Assembly (NCBI RefSeq): GCF_030269925.1
Contig: NC_085125.1
Span: 1,208,501-1,272,500 of the forward strand
Reading direction: 5' to 3'
Length of the DNA: 64,000 bases
Origin: Bombyx mori
Taxonomy: Eukaryota > Arthropoda > Insecta > Lepidoptera > Bombycidae
Each line of letters opens with the position of its first letter. Position 1 is the first letter of the stretch. Below, piece after piece: positions 31,896-40,674 of the stretch. Both the position numbers and the translations under genes were made by a program. Below the pieces are notes generated by a model, which did not search any database, had not been told where the DNA came from, and worked only from the letters and a program-made list of their open reading frames with translations.

Positions 31896-32178
31896 AACAT
31901 TATGAAGTAAAATATTCTAATACATAACTTAAATTTTTTTACATTTGAAAAACTTGAAAAATAGTCGCTCCATACTTGAAATACCATACTTACTTTACTT
32001 TCCGAATCGGCCAACTATAAAATTGATTTATATCCATAAATCACATTTTTTTGTAATTTTCATTACCATTGTAGACACGGCATTGTATTCTATTGCTGAC
32101 ACTTTTCAGCAATACCAAGACGCCTAGCTACATACTGAAATAGTATTTAAAAATAATAATTATAAGTTAATCGGTAAC

Positions 32179-32619
32179 TTTTTTTTTTATTGCTTAGATA
32201 GGTGGACGAGCTCACAGCCCCCCTTGTGTTAAGTGGTTACTGGAGCCCATAGACATCCACAACGTAAATGCGCCACCCACCTTGAGATATAAGTTCTAAG
32301 GTCTCAGTATAGTTACAACGGCTACCCCACCTTTCAAACCGAAATGCATTACTGCTTCACGGCAGAAATAGGCGGGGTGGTGGTACCTACCCGTGCGGAC
32401 TCACAAGAGGTCCTACCACCAGTGATTACGCAAATTATAATTTTGCGGGTTTAATTTTTATTACACGATGTTATTCCTTCACCGTGGAAGTCAATCGTGA
32501 ACATTTGTTATGTAAGTATTTCATTAGAAAAATTGGTACCCGCCTGCGGGATTCGAACACCGGTGCATCGCTACATACGAATGCACCGGACGTCTTATCC
32601 TTTAGGCCACGACGACTTC
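32179..32619 (-). repeat. Bm1 SINE, full length
   Basis: Complete minus-strand copy: tail at 32179, head ending ACGACGACTTC at about 32619, with A and B boxes intact. Confidence 0.94.
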
Positions 32620-32799
32620 AAAAACTTTACTACTACTTTTGTTCGTAAAATCCATTATTTGATTGGTATAGTAACGAATCGTTATCTGAATGGAACAAAG
32701 TATATGTGCATTCAATATCGACATCATGTGGACAGTGGCTTTTACTGATGGCTATGCCTTCCGATGTCCACTCAACACCTGGTGGATTAAATATGGCTA

Positions 32800-33178
32800 T
32801 CAATATTACAAAGATACATTCCCGATACTGCGGACAGAATGGAAAGCAGTCGACGTCGCCCCAAACACGTCATTTCGGATCCTCCCGATCCACTAACGGT
32901 GCTTTTAGGTAGCTCAAGCACCGGTCATCGGTCTCGTCGAACCCGTCGCTTGCGACGAAGGGCTCGACGAGTAAATTAACCCTCAGACACAATCCACTGA
33001 GCTTCTCGCCGGATCTTCTGAGTGGGTCGCGTTTCCGATCCGGTGGTAGATTCTGCGATGCTAGGGTTCGTGTTAGCAACGTCGTCAGGTTTGAGCCCCG
33101 CGAGCTCACCTACTAGTTACGCTGAAATAGCCTCTCAAGACTCTCAGCTAGGAAGGCAAAAAATAAATAAAAAAAAGA
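32800..33178 (+). repeat. LINE 3' end, family B, copy 3 (longest)
   Basis: Extends further 5' than the other copies: CGATCCACTAACGGTGCTTT, GACGAAGGGCTCGACGAG, CCGATCCGGTGGTAGATTCTG, and the A-rich end at 33160-33178. Confidence 0.68.
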
Positions 33179-34074
33179 TATATTGCAAGTCTGTTGCAAA
33201 AGATAAAGTCGTTTATAACATCGCTAGCTCTCAGATAGTAAGCCACGTCGCGACACACGTGTTCGTGTACCGTCACACCCCGAATACTATTTGTCATGCC
33301 CACCATTTGACCTACTTGCATATCTTTGAACATTGTTCATTCTAAGTCTTTTTGTTAGCGGAAAGCGATTATGTACTGCCCTTAAGAGATAATAGATAAT
33401 AGAGATAAGCGACGATAGAGGTTATAGACGTCACAAGAACATCGTCCAGGAGCTCATTTCGAGAACACGCGTTATGACTTTTACTTCAAAAGTTTGGTAA
33501 TCTTCTGAGGGTTCAAAGTCTAGTAATGTTTTGAGAAGTGGTTCCTCAAACCTTCACCATCATCAGCCCACAGTCGCTTACTTCTGGACGTAGACCTTTC
33601 CCATTTCACACCCCTGAGACCGATCTTCAGTTCTCCTTATCCATTAATCATCGTCTATCCTCAAACATGTGGAATTTCATTCCTCTTCAGTGTTCCCTGG
33701 CTGATAAAACTCGCCTTGCTTTGAGATACCTTAGGAAGACTATTGAAGCTTCAATTCCCAGCAGTTTGGTCACAAATTAATCCTGACTGGCAGCAGACAT
33801 ATTGTTACTTGGTTTCAGTATAAAATAAATGCTTATTTCGGTTCCCCGCCCGCGTTACCAGCCCATCTTTACTTCTCCAGTGTCTTCACAAGATCTTGGA
33901 ACACTTAGCCCAACTTAACGCAAATTGGAAGTATTCAACTTTGTAAATTATATTTTACGAGACGATACGAAGAATTCGCTATAGTCTTAATTTTGTTTAC
34001 GGATGTTCGTTTTTAGCCTTCAGAATAATTAAAATAATATTATTTTTGTTTTAAGAGTACACGGCGCGCATAAT
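33179..34074. other. No gene recognised; one RTE-like repeat motif
   Basis: Near 33561-33600 CATCATCAGCCCACAGTCGC and the following CTGGACGTAGACC resemble a LINE-derived motif common in moths. The 80-codon frame over it is not convincing as a gene. Confidence 0.4.
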
Positions 34075-34385
34075 CGTAAATTAAAAATTTGCCTTCGGAA
34101 TAAGGTGACACTTTAAAAAACTTTTATAAGGCCCGTCACGACTTACGCAAGTGTTGTGTTCGCTCACGCGGCCCGCCCACACATAGCCACCCCCCAATCC
34201 CTACAATCCCACTTTTGCAGGTTAGCAGTCGGAGCTCCGTGAATCGTGAGGAGCGTCGACCTACACGACGGTTGTGCCTTCGAATTAATCCGGAAACACA
34301 TGAAGTTCGCGTCGGAACGGTACTTCGATAAGCTATGCGTCATGATAATCGCCTTATCGTTGCCTTATAGTCGCTGACTATTGTA
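34075..34385 (+). pseudogene. Jockey-type LINE reverse transcriptase fragment
   Basis: The plus strand reads RPVTTYASVVFAHAARPHI, then LQSHFCRLAVGAP, stop, VRSVDLHD and MKFASERYFDK: the thumb and C-terminal region of a Jockey-clade RT, with YASVVFAHAA as landmark. Stops near 34110 and 34243 and a frame change near 34335 show it is dead. Both ends are missing. Confidence 0.75.
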
Positions 34386-34927
34386 TTAAGAATATCAAGC
34401 CCTTTAAAATCTCTTTTAAAATTAATACTAAAAATTAAACAGTAAACAGTATTAATAAACTATATAACACTCCACTCTCTTTATATTGAATTAAATACTT
34501 CACTCCATGACACAGAATGACACTGAAGAACATCCTTTAAAAAAAAGAGTTTTAAATAATAAAGGTTTTCCTTTACATAATTTTAAACACACTCATAGAC
34601 GGATACGGGAAGAGTCCTTGTTCTGATGGCTGGTCTGGATGTTTCGTTCTCGGCACAAACACAGACTAATGGTGATGACGTCAGAACCATGACCACCTAG
34701 ATACTAATAAATTTATTATTTAGACTATAGAATGCCTCTACGTGGGATGACAGATGGATGCTACAAGCCGCACGGTGGACCAACCAAGTGAGGTCTGCAG
34801 TGAGAGGTCTCTTAAGTTTCTGCAATAGGATGAGCTCAGAGAGAAATGGCGGTAGATCGTAAGACGCAATAAATCTATCCTCTCCAATACCACATGACGA
34901 TCACAGCCATTCCTGTTAAGAATGTAA
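34386..34927. other. No feature recognised
   Basis: No clear coding signal; a LINE-like RWTNQV string near 34776 is too short to classify. Confidence 0.4.
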
Positions 34928-35170
34928 TTTTTTTATTGCTTAGATCGGTGGACGAGCTCACAGCCCACCTGGTGTTAAGTGGTTACTGGAGTCCCTAGAC
35001 ATCTACGACGTAAATGCACCACCCACCTTGAGATATCATTTCTAAAGTCTCAGTATAGTTACAACGGCTACCCCGCTCTTCAAACCGAAACGCATTAATG
35101 CTTCACGGCAGAAATAGGTAGGGTGGTGGTACCTACCCGCGCGGACTCACAAGAGGTCCTACCACCAGTA
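34928..35170 (-). repeat. Bm1 SINE, head and linker missing
   Basis: Minus-strand tail and whole body, ending CTACCACCAGTAATG. Confidence 0.92.
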
Positions 35171-35508
35171 ATGAACTAAGTGTAATGACTAAGATGACTA
35201 ATAAATTTATTTCGACTCTAGATTTTGGACAACCCTATTATTATTATATTCACTGATATTAGGGATGAACAGTTGAGAGCGGGCCGTCGTAATTCCTTAA
35301 CGGCCACTTCTAAAACATAAATTCTCTTAACAAACATTATCCGACAGACCGCAAGCCCGAAATACCTTTATGGCTTGAGGAACGCTCGTCCCGACGATTC
35401 TGGATGGCGCGTCGGTCACGGCACGACGCCCTGATATATCGACGTGGAGTTAGCGCTCTTCCAGAATTTAGAAGACGCTCTAGAATCGGACATGGCTTAA
35501 GTGAAAGG
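35171..35508. other. No feature recognised
   Basis: No motif known to me. Confidence 0.4.
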
Positions 35509-35623
35509 CTGTGTGCATTATATTTTTTTTTTGGAACAAAGTTCCTTATGGTACGATGCGGAGGCGTACCCTTACCGGGAAAAAACGTCCGTAACGTAAG
35601 TTTTTTATTAGTAATGCACACAG
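35509..35623. mobile_element. Short inverted-repeat element (115 bp), candidate MITE
   Basis: Perfect 12-bp ends CTGTGTGCATTA (35509-35520) and TAATGCACACAG (35612-35623). Inside is the palindrome GGAACAAAGTTCC. No clear target duplication. Confidence 0.45.
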
Positions 35624-35870
35624 TGTACGACTTAACTCTGTAATAACGTATGAAAAATAACATATTTTTAATATACTTCTTATAAATAATTGTGAATAAA
35701 ATAAAATTGATAACTTTGTAAAGTAGTTTTTATTTATTTTTATCAATAAAAAAATCATAATCAAAAATGTATACCTGAATAACTATTTTCTTTATACTTC
35801 GAATAGAACTTAAAATTAATATTTTTATAAGGAACTTCATTGCTATCCGGTGTCCCACGACACCACACAT

Positions 35871-36109
35871 CTTTTTTATTGCATAAATGGTTGGACGAGC
35901 TCACAGCCCACCCGGGGTTAAGTGGCTACTGGAGCCCATAGACATCTGCAACGTAAATGCCGCCACCCACCTTGAAATATGAGTTCTAAGATCTCAGTAT
36001 AGTTATAACGGCTGCCCCATCCTTCAAACCGAGACGCATTATTACGGTAGAAATAGGCAGGGTGGTTTTACCTACCCGTGCGGACTCACAAGATGTCCTA
36101 CCACCAGTA
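35871..36109 (-). repeat. Bm1 SINE, head and linker missing
   Basis: Minus-strand copy with a 6-base gap where the GCTTCACGG block should be (near 36043). Confidence 0.9.
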
Positions 36110-36394
36110 TTAGCAGCTGATTCAATCTTTGGAGGAAAATTATTTGCTAACTGAACCCAAGCTTTGGGGCTTTGTAAACACAATTGGCCTTGGTAATTGT
36201 TTCGAATTCGACGGGTTGTAGACTTTTAAACTAATTTGCTCCATATAAATTAGAATCGACAATGTGATGCCAATCGCGGTTAATTAACAAAAAATTCGTT
36301 ACTCTGTTTTTGTGCTATTAAAACATTTTTATCACAAGCTAAAACTCCCTCTTTCTGATTTAATACCTTCTACGCTTGTCCTTCACTGTACCAT

Positions 36395-36770
36395 CATTAT
36401 CCTGCCCTTCTCCCAGTCACCTGGGGTCGGCGCAACATGTTTTCTCCTTCCATACTCTTCTATCATATACCATTTCTTCGCTCACTCCCCTCTTACCCAT
36501 ATCGTCTTCACGCAATCCATCTATTTCTTCTTAGGTCTACCTCTTCCTCTATATCCTTCCACATTCATAGTTAACATTCTCTTACCAACCTCATTTTTAT
36601 TTCGCCTCATCACATGTCCATACCATCTCACACGTGCCACTTTCAGACTTCCTCTAACATATTCATTCCGTATTCTATCCATTCTCGTTACTCTACACAT
36701 CCATTGCAACATTCGCATCTCTGTTGAATGCAATCGCCTTTCATCCGCCACTTTAGTTGTCCTTCGCTTT
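36395..36770 (-). pseudogene. RTE-type LINE ORF2 C-terminus
   Basis: The minus strand encodes ERRLHSTEMRMLQWMCRVTR, IRNEYVRGSLKVA, VRWYGHVMRRNKNEVGK and GRGRPKKK, the typical RTE ORF2 end. A stop follows in place of the next conserved residue, near 36520, and the frame runs on as DCVKT. Similar in content to the copies at 15060 and 26220, but from a different subfamily. Confidence 0.78.
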
Positions 36771-36775
36771 ACCAA

Positions 36776-37477
36776 TAGCTCTAAAAACAACAGGTACATT
36801 TGATAATTGACAGCCAACTTCAACTGAATTTTTGAAATATAATTATATGCCCCGTGAAGAAAAGAACCACTGCAAGTATTAAGCAAAAAATCATTGAGCC
36901 CGAAGTTTTTGAATCCACAAAATGTAGCCCAAAATTAAACCGCCGCGGCAGCACCTATTCTTTATTCATTCGCGATCCATAAGAATAAGAAGTGAGCGTA
37001 ACTTAAAAAATATTCGTGTCAAAATAAAACGCACGTAACATTACGAAGCTAATGTAATGTAAATATATGTGAAACGTATGAAAACGGAAGTCGTAACGGA
37101 AGAAACGTACTGACAGCACGAAAAACAAATCAGAGCTTACAAATATAAAAGAAAAGACGCGTCACACTCACGTGCCCGTGTAATATTTTATTGAAATATT
37201 CAAAAGCACATTCGTGTAGGAATTTATCGTAAAAACATGTACGTCAACTTAACGTCAGGATACGGTGATGAGCCACGAGTCTCCTTCGTGATCTATATTA
37301 TTCAGTACTTTTACCGCTAACAGCTAAAAATATGTCCTCAGAGATATGACTCAGAAATAGGATCTTATCTATAATAGATTCATTTTGAACAGTTACCTTT
37401 AAAAGCCCATAACATATTTGTTATTCGGATTTTTGAAACATTATGAAAAGGAAAAACTTCACCTAAGTATGTGCCAA
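36776..37477. other. No feature recognised
   Basis: AT-rich DNA up to the R1-clade insertion. Confidence 0.45.
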
Positions 37478-37490
37478 GGTAACGGTATCA
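37478..37490 (+). repeat. Target site duplication of the R1-clade element, left
   Basis: GGTAACGGTATCA, repeated exactly at 44321-44333 after the poly(A). Confidence 0.95.
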
Positions 37491-37529
37491 CCCCACCGAA
37501 CGTGGTCTCGCCTTGTCGCGGCGGTGGGG
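37491..37529 (+). promoter_or_regulatory. 5'-terminal hairpin, possible HDV-like ribozyme core
   Basis: The first eight bases of the element (CCCCACCG) pair perfectly with CGGTGGGG at 37522-37529. In HDV-like ribozymes, known at the 5' ends of R2 and other non-LTR elements, helix P1 likewise starts at base 1 with its partner near base 31-38. Further helices could be drawn: a 3-bp P3 (bases 19-21 with 28-30), an 8-bp P2 with two G-U pairs (9-16 with 112-119) and a 7-bp P4 (49-55 with 84-90), numbering from 37491. P1.1 and the usual short joining segment are not evident. Confidence 0.4.
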
Positions 37530-37687
37530 CTTAAGCGTGCACCCCGATACCGTGGAGCAGCGTTGTCTGCACAGGGGTGCCGTGAACAAAGAGGACTGCA
37601 CACCGTGTTCCCGTTTTCCCACCTTTGCTGGACAAAGGGTGCGTGAAGCGGGAGATGGCTCCCTTCTGGAGCCGTCTTGAATGCTAG

Positions 37688-37932
37688 GCCATGTCCCCGG
37701 CAGCTTTTTGGCTGCTAAAGGGGAAGGCCCTCCAGAGGAGGGTACCGGTACGCCGGCGTGGCCACACCGTGGTCAGACGTGTGGGTCTGTCAGTAATGGT
37801 AGACCCCACGTGGATGAGAAGTGAACCGGAGGGCACTCCCTTCCGGTCGCTGGTTGCCATGTCCCCGGCTGCCTCTTGGCGGCTACAGGGGAAGGCCCCC
37901 CAAAGGGGGGTACCGGTTTACCGGCGTGGCTT
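37688..37932 (+). repeat. 5' UTR tandem repeat, type 1 (two units, period about 168 bp)
   Basis: ATGTCCCCGGCAGCTTTTTGG at 37691 and ATGTCCCCGGCTGCCTCTTGG-type sequence at 37859 begin two diverged units. Each continues with GGGGAAGGCCC and a GGGTACCGGT block followed by CCGGCGTGGC. Confidence 0.8.
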
Positions 37933-37947
37933 CGAAGAAGCACACCG

Positions 37948-38253
37948 CAATCCCTACCGAGTAGGGGACGGGGGCTGCTGCCTAGCAGGAGCCGTGAGGA
38001 TGCGAACCTCTATAAAAAATGCCCCAATCCCAAGTTTTTGACACCTGACGATGGGATGAATGGCTGGAGGGAGTCTAGTCCCAAGGGTTGTCCCATACCG
38101 TAATCCCCACTTGGTGGGGGGCGGGGGCCGCTGCCTAGTAGGGGCCGCGAGGATGCAAACCTCTATAAAAAATGCCCTAATCCTAAGCCTGTGACGTGCC
38201 CGGTGATGGGATGAGTGGCTGGAGGGTGTCCAGTCGTGAGGGCCGTCCCAGGG
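37948..38253 (+). repeat. 5' UTR tandem repeat, type 2 (two units, period 153 bp)
   Basis: Two units of about 153 bp share CAATCCC/TAATCCC at the start, GAGGATGC-AACCTCTATAAAAAATGCCC (with TATAAAAAATG at 38011 and 38164), and GATGGGATGA-TGGCTGGAGGG. Such 5' UTR repeats may act as promoter modules in non-LTR elements; here that is a guess. Confidence 0.85.
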
Positions 38254-38290
38254 GACCGACCCCTGGTTAAATAACAAAGGAACGAAATGA

Positions 38291-40672
38291 ATGATGGCAA
38301 ACTTACAAAAAACATTACCCCAGGAGGGTACCACTCTAGGTGGAGAATCCCTCCGTGCTTCCACTTCGGTGGGAGCATGCTGCCCCACGTATTCTGGGGG
38401 GGGCAAAGCATGCCACGATGAAGGGGGCTGTGCGACGGGCAGCGGAAAACCCGTCGAACCGAGGTGTGCCAGCGCTGGCTCGACGCGCTCTGCGCTCGTC
38501 AGCGACTGCGAGGCGGCTGGCCCGAAAGGGAAAGTCAGGCGGAAGAGGAAATCGAGGGGAGTTTCTTCCCGCGAAGGGAAGGGGGGGCTAACGTCGTCCT
38601 CTGACACGGATGCCCCACCGGAGAAAGTGGTGGTAGTCTCCGATTCGGCCTCTGCTGCGGAGGAGATGCCGCCCCCTAAAGGGAGACCCGCTCGGGGGAA
38701 GGGCGCACCGTCACCGGCGCCGTCATCGGCGTCGATGTCTGTCGCCTCGCTGGACGGGCGGACGACAGAAGAGGAGGAGGGCGGTCTTCGGGACCCTGCC
38801 TTGGTCATAGGCAGGGCCATGAAGACCGTCAAGTCGTATGCGGCGACCAGTGCCAAAACCAAAGCTGCTGGCCGCAGGCTGCGGGAAGTCGTCTCGCGAG
38901 TCTCGAAGGTTCTGCCTTCGGTTGCTTCCGCCAATGACCAGGTGGTGCAGCTGATGGCGGAGAATTTGAGGCTCCGAGCACAGCTACAGGCGCAGCAGCG
39001 GCCCGATGGCAAGGTTGCTGCTACCAAGCGGGTAGCCGCGACGAGGTCGTCGCCCGCGTTGCCGCGTGCCGCTGGGTCGCGGACTCCTCCGGCATCTGTG
39101 CCGGCGGTGTCGCCGCTGGTCTCCGGGGTCCCTCGGGGTCCCTGTCCCTCAGCGGCGGCTGGCGACCCGTGGCCCGTGCTGCCACCATCGCGCGCGGTAC
39201 AGCGGCGTTCGCGTCTCCCGTCGCCGCGGTCTAGGGAGGCGACGGCCGTCGAGCGGCAGCAGGGATCCGCGGGGCCACGGATCTTGGGCCTGCCGGAACC
39301 GAATTGCTACAGCCTGGACGAGATTATCGATCGCACCGTCCAGGCTGTAATGGAAAGGCTGGGTGGCGGGCTGGCGGCTCTCGAAGCGAAACGTATTGTC
39401 GCTGGTGACGCTGAACGGCCTGCGTCTACACATGCCGCGGTGTCGGGTGCTGCAGTGACCCGCTCCACCCCCGTACAGGCTCCAGCTACTAGGGCGGGCC
39501 CGGGGCGAGACAGAGCCAAGCGGGGGGGCGGCGCTAACGCGAAGTGCACATCGCAAGCGCCTCAACCCCGTCCGCTGCCCCCGCCCCCGTCTAACATGGA
39601 CGAGGGGTGGAATGTGGTGGCCCGGCGGGGTGCCAAGAGGGCCGTACCGACAGCTCCCCAAGTGGGTGGAGCACCGGCCACTGCGGCGTCTCAGGCTGCT
39701 CCCCAACAGGGTCGAGCGCCTGTGGCCGCCAAGAAAAAGAAGACGAAGAAGAAGTCGACGCGCGCGCCGCGGTCGGCGGCAGTGGTCTTAACGCTGCTGC
39801 CGGCCGCCGAGGCCAAGGGCGTGTCATACGGAGATGTAGTCTCCCGGGCGTGCGCGGCTATTGATCTGGACGAGATCGGGGCGGGGGAGGGCCTCCGCTG
39901 TAGGCTGACGGCCAATGGGGCCAAGCTACTAGAGTGTCCCGGTGCCGATAGTTCCGGCATCGCGGAGCGTCTGGCGGCGAAGCTCCGTACGGTTCTGCCT
40001 GAGGAGGAGGTTCGAGTGCACAGGCCGGTCAAAATGGCTGAATTGAGAGTGACCGGCCTGGACGACTGCACCACTAAGGATGAGGTGGCGGCGGCTATTG
40101 CCGCCCGGGGCAACTGCGCCCTGGAGAGTATAACCGTAGGCGAGCTGCGCCTCGGTTATACCGGGGCTGGCTCTGTTTGGGTGCGTTGCCCGGTAGAGGC
40201 GGCCACCTCCTTGGCTGCTCCTCCGCCCGGGAGACCGTCGGGGGAACCGGGCAGGTTGCGCGTGGGCTGGATAGCGGCCCGCGTGCGCCTTCTCGAACCA
40301 CGCGCCTGGCGGTGCCTCAGATGCTTCAGCACTGGGCACTGCCTTGCTAAATGCGCGAGTGCCGTTGACCGCAGCGGATTGTGCTTTCGCTGTGGTCAGC
40401 CGGGACACAAGGCGGCCGTGTGCTCGGCTGCGCCGCACTGCTTATTATGTGCGGCGGCCGGGCGCAAGGCTGACCACCGGGCCGGGGGCAAGGCCTGCCC
40501 TCCGGCCAGCAAGAATGCTGAACGAAATCGGCGCCGCCAAGCTAAGCGGCGTCAAAAGAAGCGGTTGGCCGGGGGAGCACCGGCCGGCACTTTGTCCCCC
40601 GCTGAGGCGTTCGCGCCCGATAGCGGGGGCAATGGAGTAGGGGAGGGAGCGATGGATGTGGTTCAGTCTTAA
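38291..40672 (+). CDS. R1-clade retrotransposon ORF1 protein (gag-like)
   Basis: This 793-residue protein is expected to bind element RNA and carry it to the nucleus as part of the retrotransposition particle. The first 200 residues are low-complexity, rich in Ser, Arg, Pro and Ala. A short coiled-coil-like stretch with heptad Leu lies at about 217-236. A Lys-rich cluster (KKKKTKKKSTR, about 480) is a likely nuclear signal. Residues about 575-670 form a conserved block before the fingers. Three zinc knuckles follow at about 675-736: CX2CX4HX4C, CX2CX4HX4C and a CX2C-type third, as in R1, TRAS and SART. The start at 38291 gives Met-Met; ATG at 38294 is equally possible. The reading frame is intact. 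The stop overlaps the ORF2 start (TAATG at 40670-40674), which suggests translation of ORF2 by termination-reinitiation. Confidence 0.88.
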   Translation: MMANLQKTLPQEGTTLGGESLRASTSVGACCPTYSGGGKACHDEGGCATGSGKPVEPRCASAGSTRSALVSDCEAAGPKGKVRRKRKSRGVSSREGKGGLTSSSDTDAPPEKVVVVSDSASAAEEMPPPKGRPARGKGAPSPAPSSASMSVASLDGRTTEEEEGGLRDPALVIGRAMKTVKSYAATSAKTKAAGRRLREVVSRVSKVLPSVASANDQVVQLMAENLRLRAQLQAQQRPDGKVAATKRVAATRSSPALPRAAGSRTPPASVPAVSPLVSGVPRGPCPSAAAGDPWPVLPPSRAVQRRSRLPSPRSREATAVERQQGSAGPRILGLPEPNCYSLDEIIDRTVQAVMERLGGGLAALEAKRIVAGDAERPASTHAAVSGAAVTRSTPVQAPATRAGPGRDRAKRGGGANAKCTSQAPQPRPLPPPPSNMDEGWNVVARRGAKRAVPTAPQVGGAPATAASQAAPQQGRAPVAAKKKKTKKKSTRAPRSAAVVLTLLPAAEAKGVSYGDVVSRACAAIDLDEIGAGEGLRCRLTANGAKLLECPGADSSGIAERLAAKLRTVLPEEEVRVHRPVKMAELRVTGLDDCTTKDEVAAAIAARGNCALESITVGELRLGYTGAGSVWVRCPVEAATSLAAPPPGRPSGEPGRLRVGWIAARVRLLEPRAWRCLRCFSTGHCLAKCASAVDRSGLCFRCGQPGHKAAVCSAAPHCLLCAAAGRKADHRAGGKACPPASKNAERNRRRQAKRRQKKRLAGGAPAGTLSPAEAFAPDSGGNGVGEGAMDVVQS

Positions 40673-40674
40673 TG
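40670..40674 (+). promoter_or_regulatory. TAATG stop-start junction between ORF1 and ORF2
   Basis: The ORF1 stop TAA and the ORF2 ATG share base 40672. In SART1 of Bombyx a similar overlap supports translation of ORF2 by ribosomes that have just ended ORF1; the same is likely here. Confidence 0.8.

Noticed and set aside
34741..34870. LINE C-terminus (RWTNQV wording)
   Set aside because: Only a handful of residues match and no longer block supports it.
36312..36803. 163-codon plus-strand protein
   Set aside because: Shadow of the RTE LINE ORF2 fragment on the minus strand.
37478..37490. Insertion in 28S rDNA, as for R1 or R2
   Set aside because: The flanks beyond GGTAAC do not resemble rDNA; the left flank is AT-rich and the right flank leads to a LINE remnant.
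37954..39027. 357-codon minus-strand open frame
   Set aside because: Antisense shadow of the GC-rich 5' UTR and ORF1 of the R1-clade element; no motif.
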